This document shows, in pieces, positions 7,377 to 14,722 of a DNA stretch of 23,138 bases. The stretch covers positions 1-23,138 of the forward strand of contig JAZSEP010000018.1 in assembly GCA_045531755.1 (NCBI GenBank), written 5' to 3'. The notes below the pieces were generated by a model. The model did no database searches, was not told the origin of the DNA, and saw only the letters and a list, made by a program, of their open reading frames with translations. The stretch's first letter is position 1. Each line of letters opens with the position of its first letter. This stretch comes from UBA11540 sp045531755 (lineage in GTDB: Bacteria; Bacillota; Clostridia; Oscillospirales; Ruminococcaceae). Position numbers and translations under genes: made by a program.

Positions 7377-8206
7377 CTGTACAGTCCCTCGTCCGTCATC
7401 CTTTGGATAGCGGCTTTGACGGCTTCGGTGTCTTCTTTATAGGTCACTCCGTACCACTTATCGTCGGTGAGGAACACCTTGGGCGCCTTGTCTGCCGCAA
7501 TGAGCGCGTTGACGAAAATCGGTATATAATATTCGCCCTTGAGCTTGTCGTGGTCGCCCTTCAAAAAGCTTTCAAAGCCCTCTTCGAGCATATCAAGCGA
7601 AGCTCTGTCAAAGCCCCACATATTCATCGAAACGATTGTATCCTCGGGGAAATCGTTGTCCTTTGCGATTGCGGTGTGCTCGGTGACCCTTGTGAGATAT
7701 CCGTTTTCAACATCGCAAACGCCCCTTGCAACCGTTCCGTTTTCGGTGAGAGTGTTGTGGAGCATAAAGCCTGCCATACAGGGAGTATTCTCGGTTGTGA
7801 GGTGGTCGTAGATGAGCTTGAAGCCCTTTTTGCCGTAGTAGTCGTCGGCGTTGACGATACAGCAGGGGCCGTCAATCAGATGCTTTGCACACAAAAGCGC
7901 GTGGCCTGTGCCGTAGGGCTTTGTGCGGTTTGGGTCGGGAGTGTAGAAATCGGGAAGCATATCCAGCTCCTGATACGCATACTCGACGGGAAGTATCTTC
8001 TCGATGCGCTTGCCGACGGTTTCCTTGAAGTCCTTTTCTATCGCCTTTTTTATTATACAAACGACCTTGTCAAAGCCTGCCTCTTTGGCATCGTATACCG
8101 AATAATCAAGTATTGCCTGCCCGTCCGGTCCCATCGGCTCAATCTGCTTGAGTCCCCCGTAGCGAGAGCCCATTCCGGCAGCTAAAACTACTAACGTTGT
8201 TTTCAT
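7373..8206 (-). CDS. Sugar-1-phosphate nucleotidyltransferase
   Basis: A protein of 277 residues with the Rossmann-like NTP_transferase fold. It has the nucleotide-binding signature LAAGMGSRYGGLKQ (8-21) and a uridylyl/metal-binding NADDYYG (119-125). The acceptor-sugar region contains GTGHALLCAKHLIDG (99-113), and TRVTEHTAI and VSMNMWGF are further matches to GalU/GlmU/RmlA-like pyrophosphorylases. It likely makes UDP- or another NDP-sugar from the hexose-1-phosphate delivered by the coupled kinase downstream. There is no left-handed beta-helix acyltransferase domain, so it is not GlmU. It begins at an ATG preceded by AGGAGAAAGG and has its own promoter at 8245-8273. The exact nucleotide and sugar are not readable from sequence. 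Confidence 0.85.
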   Translation of the reverse strand: MKTTLVVLAAGMGSRYGGLKQIEPMGPDGQAILDYSVYDAKEAGFDKVVCIIKKAIEKDFKETVGKRIEKILPVEYAYQELDMLPDFYTPDPNRTKPYGTGHALLCAKHLIDGPCCIVNADDYYGKKGFKLIYDHLTTENTPCMAGFMLHNTLTENGTVARGVCDVENGYLTRVTEHTAIAKDNDFPEDTIVSMNMWGFDRASLDMLEEGFESFLKGDHDKLKGEYYIPIFVNALIAADKAPKVFLTDDKWYGVTYKEDTEAVKAAIQRMTDEGLYR

Positions 8207-8244
8207 TTGCCTTTCTCCTATACAATGTTCTTTACAGTACTATT

Positions 8245-8273
8245 ATCTTAACACATCCGCCCAAAAATGTAAA
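8245..8273 (-). promoter_or_regulatory. Promoter of the nucleotidyltransferase-nahK operon
   Basis: On the minus strand TTTACA (8273-8268), 17 bp, then TAAGAT (8250-8245), with a TGT extended -10 element immediately upstream. Transcription would begin about 30 bases before the ATG at 8206. Confidence 0.75.
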
Positions 8274-8317
8274 TAGAGCTGTTGGTCACCTTTGGGATAA
8301 TCTTTCTCAGGAAGCTT

Positions 8318-8336
8318 TGATATAATTATCATATCA
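8318..8336. promoter_or_regulatory. 19-bp dyad in the gap upstream of the small RHH-like ORF
   Basis: TGATAT and ATATCA are perfect inverted repeats separated by 7 bases, and the left arm also forms TATAAT (8321-8326). It lies about 80 bases before the small plus-strand ORF and about 45 bases from the nucleotidyltransferase promoter. It may be an operator or promoter element; no good -35 is visible for the TATAAT. Confidence 0.35.
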
Positions 8337-8418
8337 TTTGTGCGTACATCTTCGGGTATAAAAACGGTTATATTATCGAAGGACTTTTGGGTGTAGACTT
8401 GTAGTGGGAGTTGATGCT

Positions 8419-8580
8419 ATGTTCAAGGTTGAAAATGAATTCAAAAACGCTAACGTTTTGCGTTCTGTGAGATTTACCGAAACGCTGTTTGAAAGATTGA
8501 ACGAAACCGCTGCGAAAGCCGCTAAAGCAAAGGAACCGTTTTTCAAGGAAAGCAGATATGAAACACGCCGCAAAGAATAA
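8419..8580 (+). CDS. Small ribbon-helix-helix-like protein, possibly degenerate
   Basis: A 53-residue ORF starting MFKVENEFKNANVLRSVRFT, with GGGAG (8406-8410) 8 bases before the ATG. The block LRSVRFTETLFERLNETA fits the beta-strand plus first helix of Arc/MetJ-type ribbon-helix-helix DNA-binding proteins. Many short Clostridia proteins begin the same way. The second helix expected after it is not evident, because the tail (KAAKAKEPFFKESRYETRRKE) is short and highly charged. The gene could be an internally deleted remnant. It sits alone on plus between two minus-strand metabolic genes and ends at a strong hairpin one base after its stop. Function as a regulator is inference. Confidence 0.55.
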   Translation: MFKVENEFKNANVLRSVRFTETLFERLNETAAKAAKAKEPFFKESRYETRRKE

Positions 8581-8609
8581 CCGCCACGGCGTTTGCCGTG
8601 GCGGATTTT
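8581..8609 (+). terminator. GC-rich terminator hairpin
   Basis: CCGCCACGGC and GCCGTGGCGG pair perfectly around GTTT, directly after the stop of the small ORF, followed by ATTTTAGTTTATTT. The convergent GH31 gene stops 9 bases further on. The minus side has no T run. Confidence 0.75.
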
Positions 8610-8612
8610 AGT

Positions 8613-10142
8613 TTATTTAACCTTTCTGTACCAACAGAGTCTGTCGAGCGGGACCTTTTCGGTGATGACGGTTTTGCCGTCGTATTCGATACCCTCGTCG
8701 GAAATCCATCTGCCTTCGGGGAGGTGTACTGCCCGCTCGCGCTGTCCCTTGTTTATCACGGGAGCGACGATGATATCGTCACCGAGCACGAACTGGTCGC
8801 CTATCTCCTCATAGCCGTTGCCTGCAAACTGATACTCCATACTGCGAACGATGGGCTCGCCCGTCTTTGCAGAGCTTTGTGCAAGCGCCCAGAAGTGTTC
8901 GCCGAACTCTTTATGAAGGTTGATATATTTCTTGACAATCTCCCAGCTTTCCTTGGAAAGAATTCTCCAGGGTCCGATGGAAAGCTGCATCATACCCATC
9001 AGCGCATTTGCCTGTGTCCAGCGGATGAACAGCTCCTCGTCGATTCCGCCGATGAGGCTGTCGCCCTTTTTGGCATCTATCTGTCCGCCGCCGACCATAT
9101 CGGGACAGCAGTAGGCATAGCCGAGAAGTCCCTGTGCTATGGTGTTGGGAATGAGGGAGTTTATTCCTATCTTCTCGCCCCAGGAGGGGTGCTTGTCGTG
9201 AAGGCGGGCAACGATTTCTCTTCCGCCGAATTTATATGCGGCTCTGTATTCGTTGAAGGGATAGGGTGCGCCAAGCTCGTTGAACGCGATGGTGTGCTCT
9301 CTTGCGAGCATTGGCTTATGGAGCTTGTCGTCGTCGCGGTAGAAGCCTGCGTCGCCTGCGTCAATCTTGAAGCCGTCAACGCCGAGTTCCATCAGCTTTT
9401 GGTATTCGCTTCTTACCCAATCGACTGCCTCGGGGTTTGTGAGGTCTAAAACTGCGGAGTATCCGCTCCACCACTCTCTGACGGCAATCTGTCCGTTTGC
9501 ATTTCGCACAAGAAAGCCCCTGTCGCGAAGCATCTTATAGTGTGTGCCTGCGGAGCTGACGATGGGAGAAACCCACACCATAACCTTAAAGCCGAGCTTA
9601 TGAAGCTCGTCCATCAGGTATTTCATATCGGGAATCTTGCGGTAGTTTTGTATATACATACCGTAGTCTTCCTGCCATCCGCCGTCTATCATCAGCACGC
9701 CTGCATCGAGTCCGTTGTCAACGATGCTTTTTGCATATTTGAGAATTCCCTCGGTGGTCTGCTCGGTTCCGAGCTCCATCCAGGTGTTATACTGCGGAGC
9801 TGTGAAGAACAGCTTATCGGGGGTCTTTCCCGAGAAGGGAAAGTGCTTTTTCATAGCGTCGAGGTATGCGCCCTTCAGGGTTTCGTGGCCCTCCTCCAAG
9901 GTGGCCTCGTATTCTGTACCAACGGTCAGAACACCGTCCTTAAAGGTGGTGGTAAAGGGCTTTTCGCTCCAAACGTATCTTCCCTTGGAGGAAAGAAGAA
10001 GCGGTGCGTACTGGTCACTTCCCTCGGGGTTGTCGCCCATGTGGAAGGATATATCTGTTTTTTGGCTGAAGGGCATTTTGTAGCCTCTGCCGGCATTCGC
10101 GCCCCACCAATATTCGTTTTCAAGAAGCTTTATCTGCAGCAT
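8613..10142 (-). CDS. Glycoside hydrolase family 31 (compact, cytoplasmic)
   Basis: A protein of 509 residues without a signal peptide. A short N-terminal beta domain (to about 105) leads into a TIM barrel. Barrel motifs are FFTAPQYNTWMELG, GVLMIDGGWQEDYG, KVMVWVSPIVSS, the GH31 nucleophile strand GVDGFKIDAGDAGFY (D261) and CCPDMVGGG (D348, candidate acid/base region). A C-terminal beta region contains LGDDIIVAPV. It is much shorter than typical GH31 alpha-glucosidases. The KIDAGDA signature differs from the KTDFGE of alpha-xylosidase-like members and is closer to branches that include alpha-galactosidases and MYORG, by recollection. An alpha-galactoside, alpha-GalNAc or related substrate is therefore possible but unproven. 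The start has GAAAGGGG upstream and its own promoter. Confidence 0.88.
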   Translation of the reverse strand: MLQIKLLENEYWWGANAGRGYKMPFSQKTDISFHMGDNPEGSDQYAPLLLSSKGRYVWSEKPFTTTFKDGVLTVGTEYEATLEEGHETLKGAYLDAMKKHFPFSGKTPDKLFFTAPQYNTWMELGTEQTTEGILKYAKSIVDNGLDAGVLMIDGGWQEDYGMYIQNYRKIPDMKYLMDELHKLGFKVMVWVSPIVSSAGTHYKMLRDRGFLVRNANGQIAVREWWSGYSAVLDLTNPEAVDWVRSEYQKLMELGVDGFKIDAGDAGFYRDDDKLHKPMLAREHTIAFNELGAPYPFNEYRAAYKFGGREIVARLHDKHPSWGEKIGINSLIPNTIAQGLLGYAYCCPDMVGGGQIDAKKGDSLIGGIDEELFIRWTQANALMGMMQLSIGPWRILSKESWEIVKKYINLHKEFGEHFWALAQSSAKTGEPIVRSMEYQFAGNGYEEIGDQFVLGDDIIVAPVINKGQRERAVHLPEGRWISDEGIEYDGKTVITEKVPLDRLCWYRKVK

Positions 10143-10171
10143 AGAAAGTACCCCTTTCTCAAGATATGTTT

Positions 10172-10200
10172 AGTGTAGCACAGCCAAAAAATAATTTCAA
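10172..10200 (-). promoter_or_regulatory. Promoter of the GH31 gene
   Basis: Minus-strand TTGAAA (10200-10195), 17 bp, TACACT (10177-10172), with a TGC extended -10. The layout is the same as for the SGNH lipoprotein promoter at 11984-12012 (TTGAAA, 17 bp, TGC plus -10). Confidence 0.8.
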
Positions 10201-10213
10201 TACAAAAGCAAGA

Positions 10214-10246
10214 AAAAACCACTTTTCAAGAAGAAAAGTGGTTTTT
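10214..10246 (-). terminator. Terminator of the SGNH lipoprotein gene
   Basis: AAAAACCACTTTTC and GAAAAGTGGTTTTT pair over 14 bp around a 5-base loop. Read on minus it is followed by TTTTTTCTTGCTTTT. It starts 7 bases after the gene's stop and sits just upstream of the GH31 promoter. Confidence 0.85.
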
Positions 10247-10253
10247 GTTATCA

Positions 10254-11957
10254 TTATTTTCCGCTGCGGAGCACAAGGTCGTCCAAAAGGAAGGTTCCGT
10301 TTGCGGTGCTCTTTATGTTTACGGTACCCGATGCATCGCAGGGAGCATCAGCGGTCATCAAGCACTCGTTGTTGCGGTATACGGAAACCTTTCCGTCAAC
10401 GAAGTTGATAGTGTATTTATCTCCGGGGAAGGTGTAGGGGTCGCCGGTATATTTAGCGATTACCTTTTTGTCACAACGAAGCAGGATTGTCTGCATGTTC
10501 TGACAAACTCTCAGCTCATACGCGCCAACGGAAACAGCGTTGTAGCTTTCGAGCGATTTGCCGAGATGTCCCGACGCTATCATATAAAAGCTGATGGAGC
10601 CGGCATCCTTGGATACGGTGTAGCTTTCTTTGGAGGTTAAGTCGACGGAATCAATGTAGTATTTTCCTACGCGTCCGTTTTTAATCTGGCTGGTACTGCC
10701 GCTCCAATTGCTCACGTCGTTGAATTTCTCGTCGTAGATTTTCTCGGCGCCTGCTTTGGTGAGCTTGAAGGTTTCGTCTGTAACGGTGACCTTGACCTCT
10801 GCCTTGAGGTTTGTACCGACAACGCGTGCGGTGAGGACTGCCTCGCCTGCCTTCAGCGCGGTGACTATACCGTACTCGTTAACCGTTGCAACGGAGGGGT
10901 CGGACGAGCTCCAGATTGCAGAGCGTACGTCGGAGTTGCTTGGAGAAATGGTATAGTAAAGCGAGCCCTGCTCCTTGATTTTGAGGGTCATTTCCGTTTT
11001 GGACGCCTTTACTCCCGTGGGGTCAACGAAGGGAAGCTGGTCTTCGTCTGCAGGAAGCTTATTGAGCTCCAGAACGGTGTCGGTCATAGCCATACCGTAG
11101 GCATAGCCGAGCTTGTTGTTTCCTGTGTTGTTCGGATGAGCTCCGCTGGGAGGAACGTTCATAAGGTCGTCTTCTGCGGTGAAGGTTACGTATTCGTCGA
11201 GGTCGACGTATTCAATCTTCTTGCCTTCGGCTTTGTATTGCTCAATCATAGTCTTGAGCATTGCGTTTACGTCGTCGATTTTTTTCTTATCCACGTTGCC
11301 GTATTCGCACATCTCCGAGAAGAAGATATAAGCATCGGGACGGTCTGCTATCATAGTATCCGCAAGATTCTTAAATCTTGTGAAAAGGTCTGCAGCAGGT
11401 AGTCCTGCGTAGTAGTCGTTTCCGCCTATGAGGATGAGAGCGATATCGTAATCACGTCTTCCGCCCTTGATGGTGTTTTCATAGAGGGACAGGAGCTGAA
11501 GCGCGGTTCTTCCGCCCTTTGCCAAGTGATCCTGATATGCCTTGGAAAGTCTAACGTCTGAAGAAGTTGTGTTGCCGACAAACTGAAAATGTCCGCCGTT
11601 TTCATAGAGCGTCTTGAAAAGCGCGTGACGGTATGCGCTGGCTGTTCCGTCACCCGAGGTGTAGGAGTCGCCCATAATGAGAATCTTTACGCGCTTCATA
11701 TTTTCCTTTTCGGCTGCTGTTTTCTGTACCACTGTGTACTCCTTGGTGAGATTCGTGTTTTGTTTGGAAAAGGGGTCCTCTGAAGACGTGTTTTGCAACG
11801 TATCGCTTACAGATGACGTATCCTCTGAAGACGCATCTTGCGGTGCATCGCTTGCAGATGACGTGCCGTCTGTGCTGACGGTGTTTGTGTTACCGCCGCA
11901 TGAGCAGAACAAAAGCGCAACCACAAGCAAAATTGAAACGATTGAAAGTCTTTTCAT
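10254..11957 (-). CDS. Lipoprotein with SGNH/GDSL hydrolase, Big_2 and C-terminal beta domains
   Basis: A protein of 567 residues when started at ATG 11957, which has a GGAGG 7 bases upstream; the open frame extends 12 codons further. The lipoprotein signal ends at LLFCSCGGN, with C20 as the likely lipidated cysteine. A Ser/Asp-rich linker (about 25-75) contains a 15-residue tandem repeat. The SGNH hydrolase blocks are GDSYTSGDG (S98), GGRTA, GGND (N180) and PSGAHPNN (H274). A Big_2-like immunoglobulin domain (about 310-392) includes TGVKASK, SDPSVATVN and GIVTALKAGEAVLTA. The last 170 residues look like a beta-sandwich, possibly concanavalin-like. It is exported, anchored to the outer face of the membrane, and probably a carbohydrate or cell-wall O-esterase; the ester substrate is unknown. 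Confidence 0.85.
   Translation of the reverse strand: MKRLSIVSILLVVALLFCSCGGNTNTVSTDGTSSASDAPQDASSEDTSSVSDTLQNTSSEDPFSKQNTNLTKEYTVVQKTAAEKENMKRVKILIMGDSYTSGDGTASAYRHALFKTLYENGGHFQFVGNTTSSDVRLSKAYQDHLAKGGRTALQLLSLYENTIKGGRRDYDIALILIGGNDYYAGLPAADLFTRFKNLADTMIADRPDAYIFFSEMCEYGNVDKKKIDDVNAMLKTMIEQYKAEGKKIEYVDLDEYVTFTAEDDLMNVPPSGAHPNNTGNNKLGYAYGMAMTDTVLELNKLPADEDQLPFVDPTGVKASKTEMTLKIKEQGSLYYTISPSNSDVRSAIWSSSDPSVATVNEYGIVTALKAGEAVLTARVVGTNLKAEVKVTVTDETFKLTKAGAEKIYDEKFNDVSNWSGSTSQIKNGRVGKYYIDSVDLTSKESYTVSKDAGSISFYMIASGHLGKSLESYNAVSVGAYELRVCQNMQTILLRCDKKVIAKYTGDPYTFPGDKYTINFVDGKVSVYRNNECLMTADAPCDASGTVNIKSTANGTFLLDDLVLRSGK
11776..11865 (-). repeat. Two-copy 45-bp tandem repeat inside the lipoprotein linker
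   Basis: 11776-11820 and 11821-11865 are adjacent 45-bp copies, identical at both ends (TCCTCTGAAGACG... and ...GCAGATGACGT, with one change) and divergent in the middle. They encode two 15-residue Ser/Asp-rich units just after the lipidated cysteine. The repeat keeps frame and probably sets the length of the spacer through the cell wall. Confidence 0.85.
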
Positions 11958-11983
11958 AGCTGTGCCTCCTTTGATATGATTAT

Positions 11984-12012
11984 ATTTTAGCACATCAAAA
12001 TGAGTTTTTCAA
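11984..12012 (-). promoter_or_regulatory. Promoter of the SGNH lipoprotein gene
   Basis: Minus-strand TTGAAA (12012-12007), 17 bp, TAAAAT (11989-11984), with a TGC extended -10. The start codon at 11957 lies about 27 bases downstream of the -10, with a GGAGG between them. Confidence 0.8.
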
Positions 12013-12043
12013 CTACATTTTACCGCTTTGGGTTATCTGTAAA

Positions 12044-12072
12044 TCATATTTTCAAAGCCGTCGTTATATAAT
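12044..12072 (+). promoter_or_regulatory. Probable promoter of the DUF4830-rsuA operon
   Basis: A consensus TATAAT lies at 12067-12072. The -35 position for a 17-bp spacer (12044-12049, TCATAT) is poor. The predicted start is about 24 bases before the GTG at 12103. Confidence 0.45.
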
Positions 12073-12102
12073 TTATTACTATGGCTTTTGAGGTGAAAAA
12101 GT

Positions 12103-12573
12103 GTGATTGTTATGTCGATGAAGTGGACTGCTAAAAAAATTGCGGTTGCGGTGGGAATTTTGGTTGCCGTCGTGCTTTTGCTTGTGTGGATTTTCGGTGG
12201 CTTTTCCTCCGACGGCGAGGTGGCGGTTGATACCTTGGAGCAGAGGGTGCAGTTTTTCAAGGAGCTCGGTTGGGAGATTGACCCCGAAAGCGAGTGCGAA
12301 AAGGACGTGATTATCCCCGAGGTCTTTGACGAAATCTTTGAGAGCTACAACGCTCTGCAGAAAAAGGCAGGGTTCGACCTTGAAAATTACAAGGGCAAAA
12401 CGGTGAAAAAGTATACCTATAAAATTTTGAACTACCCTTCTGCCGAAAAAGATGATATAATAAAAGCAGACCTGCTCGTTCTGGACGGCAGGGTCATCGG
12501 CGGAGATATCTATTCTCCGAGGCTTGACGGCTTTATAATGGGACTTGAAGATATAAGGAATGTTGAAAAGTGA
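12103..12573 (+). CDS. DUF4830-family membrane-anchored protein
   Basis: A protein of 156 residues. It has an N-terminal basic patch, a single membrane segment (about 12-33, IAVAVGILVAVVLLLVWIFGGF) and an outer domain. The domain contains RVQFFKELGWEIDPE, a VIIPEVFDEIFESYNALQKKAGFDLENYKGK block, KKYTYKILNYP and GGDIYSPRLDGFIMG, which match DUF4830 as I know it from Clostridia. The function is unknown. GTG 12103 is chosen because GAGGTG (12090-12095) is 7 bases upstream. The in-frame ATGs at 12112 and 12118 are too far from it. Its stop overlaps the GTG start of the pseudouridine synthase (GTGA), so the two are co-translated. Confidence 0.75.
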   Translation: MIVMSMKWTAKKIAVAVGILVAVVLLLVWIFGGFSSDGEVAVDTLEQRVQFFKELGWEIDPESECEKDVIIPEVFDEIFESYNALQKKAGFDLENYKGKTVKKYTYKILNYPSAEKDDIIKADLLVLDGRVIGGDIYSPRLDGFIMGLEDIRNVEK

Positions 12574-13283
12574 CGCGACTTGACAAGTTTATCTGTGACA
12601 ATTCGGGCTACAGCCGAAGTCAGATCAAAAAGCTGATACAAAAGGGCGGAGTTTGTGTAAACTCCGTCCCTGTACGCGCATCCGACCTTAAAATCGACCC
12701 CGAAAATGACTCCGTTTCGGTTTTGGGCGAGAAGATAGAATACAGGAAATTCGTATACCTTATGCTCAACAAGCCCGAGGGGTACGTCAGCGCCACCGAG
12801 GACCGCAGTGAAAAAACGGTGCTCGACCTTGTGGGCGACGAGCTTTCCCACCGCGCGCTCTTCCCTGCAGGACGGCTTGACAAGGACACGGTGGGCTTCG
12901 TGCTTCTCACCGACGACGGCGATTTTGCTCACAGAATTCTCTCGCCGAAAAACCACGTCCCGAAAACCTATATCGCAAAAACGGACAAGCCATGTGACGA
13001 CGGGGTTGTTCGGGCGTTTGAGGAAGGGGCAAGGCTTGCCGACGGCACCGTTTGCCTTAAGGCAGAGCTGAAATTCTTAAACGAAGAAAAAACTCTCTGC
13101 GAGGTCGTGATATGCGAGGGTATGTACCATCAGATAAAGCGGATGTTTGCGTCCTGCGGACGACGTGTTGTTTCGCTCGAAAGGGTGAAGATGGGCGCGC
13201 TTCCCCTCGACCCTACTTTGAAGCGCGGAGAGTACCGCGAGCTGTCAAGCGAGGAGCTCGGGCTCATTTCTATGACAAAATAA
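12570..13283 (+). CDS. rsuA: 16S rRNA pseudouridine synthase (RsuA/RluB/E/F family)
   Basis: A protein of 237 residues. An N-terminal S4 RNA-binding domain (1-48, RLDKFICDNSGYSRSQIKKL) precedes the catalytic domain. Catalytic-domain motifs are LMLNKPEGYVSAT (64-76), GRLDKDTVGFVLLTDDG (101-117, catalytic D104), KTYIAK and GMYHQIKRMFASCGRRVVSLERVKMG. It isomerises a uridine in rRNA; RsuA acts on U516 of 16S, and short Firmicutes members usually carry that annotation. The GTG start overlaps the upstream DUF4830 gene by 4 bases, with AAGGAA as the ribosome-binding site. No convincing terminator hairpin is seen in the 180 bases that follow, only a T-rich stretch near 13301. Confidence 0.9.
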   Translation: MTRLDKFICDNSGYSRSQIKKLIQKGGVCVNSVPVRASDLKIDPENDSVSVLGEKIEYRKFVYLMLNKPEGYVSATEDRSEKTVLDLVGDELSHRALFPAGRLDKDTVGFVLLTDDGDFAHRILSPKNHVPKTYIAKTDKPCDDGVVRAFEEGARLADGTVCLKAELKFLNEEKTLCEVVICEGMYHQIKRMFASCGRRVVSLERVKMGALPLDPTLKRGEYRELSSEELGLISMTK

Positions 13284-13381
13284 ACAAAAACGTTCAAACT
13301 TTTTTCATATAATTTTAAAATGATTTGGTATTTTCATTAAATTGCACAATTGGGTGACGAAAAGTTTGGGTATATAGATAC

Positions 13382-13410
13382 TTGCTATTTTGCGCCCTTG
13401 TTGGTATTAT
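13382..13410 (+). promoter_or_regulatory. Promoter of the MsmX/MalK-type ATPase gene
   Basis: TTGCTA (13382-13387), 17 bp, TATTAT (13405-13410), with a TGG extended -10. An overlapping TATAAT (13408-13413) offers an alternative with a 20-bp spacer. The start codon is about 50 bases downstream. Confidence 0.7.
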
Positions 13411-13462
13411 AATATGTAGACAAATATGTTTAAAATCCCAAATTATATATGGAGGTCCAGAT

Positions 13463-14593
13463 ATGGCAAGCCTATCACTCAAAAACATCTACAAAAAGTA
13501 TCCCGGCGGCGTTACTGCTGTTTCGGATTTTTGCCTGGAAATCGCTGACAAAGAATTCATCATCCTCGTTGGTCCTTCCGGATGCGGTAAGTCCACCACA
13601 CTTCGTATGATCGCAGGTCTTGAGGAAATCTCTGACGGTGAGCTCTACATCGGTAACCGTCTTGTTAACGACGTTGCTCCTAAGGACAGAGATATCGCGA
13701 TGGTTTTCCAGAACTACGCTCTTTATCCTCACATGACAGTATTCGAGAACATGGCTTTCGGTCTTAAGCTCCGCAAGACTCCTAAAGAGGAAATCAAGCG
13801 CAGAGTTGACGAGGCTGCTCGTATCCTTGACATTGAACACCTTCTCGACAGAAAGCCGAAGGCTCTCTCCGGTGGTCAGCGTCAGCGTGTTGCTCTCGGC
13901 CGTGCTATCGTCCGTGAGCCTAAGGTATTCCTTCTTGACGAGCCGTTGTCCAACCTGGACGCTAAGCTCCGTGCACAGATGAGTACCGAGCTTTCCAAGC
14001 TCCATCAGAGACTCCAGACAACCTTTATCTACGTTACACACGATCAGACAGAGGCTATGACAATGGCTGACAGAATCGTCGTTATGAAGGACGGCTTCAT
14101 TCAGCAGGTTGATACTCCTCAACACCTTTATGATAAGCCCTGCAACATCTTCGTTGCCGGATTTATCGGATCTCCTCAAATGAACTTCTTCACAGTTCAC
14201 CTTGCTAAGAAGGACGACAAGTACTTCGTAGAGTTCGGCGGAGACGAGTATCGCCGTACATACTCCATCGAGCTTCCTGAGTCCAAGACCAAAGCTCCTA
14301 ACTTTGACGAGTACGTTGACAAGGACATCATCCTCGGTATCCGTCCTGAGAATATGCACGACGAAGAGATGTTCCTCTCCACCGCTGCTGCAGGCGTTAT
14401 CGACTGTAACGTTGAGGTTACAGAGATGATGGGCTCCGAGACATATCTCTACCTCTCCTGCGAAGAGAACAACTTCATTGCAAGAGTTGCTGCTCGTTCT
14501 ATGGCAAGACCCGGTGACGTTATTAAGGTTGGTATCGACCTCAATAGAATTCACCTCTTCGACAAGGACACAGAGAAAACAATCTGCAACTGA
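13463..14593 (+). CDS. msmX: Carbohydrate ABC transporter ATPase (MsmX/UgpC/MalK family)
   Basis: A cytoplasmic ATPase of 377 residues. The nucleotide-binding domain has Walker A GPSGCGKST (37-45), Q-loop Q83, signature LSGGQRQRVALGRA (135-148), Walker B VFLLDEP (155-161), D-loop SNLDAK and switch H193 (VTHDQTEA). A C-terminal OB/TOBE regulatory domain begins near 235 (LGIRPENM is characteristic). ATG 13463 has GGAGGT (13451-13456) 6 bases upstream; the frame extends 27 codons further but crosses the promoter. No permease or binding protein is adjacent, so it probably serves several sugar importers encoded elsewhere, as MsmX does in Bacillus. The coding style stands out, with GCT, GTT, CGT, GGT and ACA codons where neighbours favour GCG, GCC and GGC. 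This suggests strong expression. Confidence 0.93.
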   Translation: MASLSLKNIYKKYPGGVTAVSDFCLEIADKEFIILVGPSGCGKSTTLRMIAGLEEISDGELYIGNRLVNDVAPKDRDIAMVFQNYALYPHMTVFENMAFGLKLRKTPKEEIKRRVDEAARILDIEHLLDRKPKALSGGQRQRVALGRAIVREPKVFLLDEPLSNLDAKLRAQMSTELSKLHQRLQTTFIYVTHDQTEAMTMADRIVVMKDGFIQQVDTPQHLYDKPCNIFVAGFIGSPQMNFFTVHLAKKDDKYFVEFGGDEYRRTYSIELPESKTKAPNFDEYVDKDIILGIRPENMHDEEMFLSTAAAGVIDCNVEVTEMMGSETYLYLSCEENNFIARVAARSMARPGDVIKVGIDLNRIHLFDKDTEKTICN

Positions 14594-14603
14594 TAAAGAT
14601 TTT

Positions 14604-14631
14604 AAGCCTCCGCAAAAGCGGAGGCTTTTTC
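14604..14631 (+). terminator. Terminator of the MsmX-type gene
   Basis: AAGCCTCCGC and GCGGAGGCTT form a perfect stem around AAAA, followed by TTTTTCTTTT, 11 bases after the stop codon. Confidence 0.9.
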
Positions 14632-14643
14632 TTTTGCAATTTT

Positions 14644-14674
14644 AAAGCGTCCTGCAAAGAGCAGGACGCTTTTA
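14644..14674. terminator. Second hairpin, probably the terminator for the convergent thioesterase operon
   Basis: AAAGCGTCCTGC and GCAGGACGCTTT pair over 12 bp around AAAGA. It sits 12 bases after the first terminator and about 50 bases beyond the thioesterase stop. Only short T runs flank it on either strand, so its strength is uncertain. Confidence 0.6.
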
Positions 14675-14722
14675 TCGGTTGTATCTTCACTCGTTCGCTT
14701 GCGAGAGCTCGGGAGCAGACTT

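Noticed and set aside
7367..8185. Plus-strand frame of 272 codons over the nucleotidyltransferase
   Set aside because: It is the complement of a gene with strong family motifs on minus. No ribosome-binding site was seen.
8598..9449. Plus-strand frame of 283 codons opposite GH31
   Set aside because: It is a shadow of the GH31 coding sequence, starts inside the terminator region and has no recognisable motif.
13475..14554. Minus-strand frame of 359 codons opposite the MsmX-type gene
   Set aside because: It is a by-product of the biased codons of the ATPase gene, whose Walker and signature motifs are unambiguous on plus.
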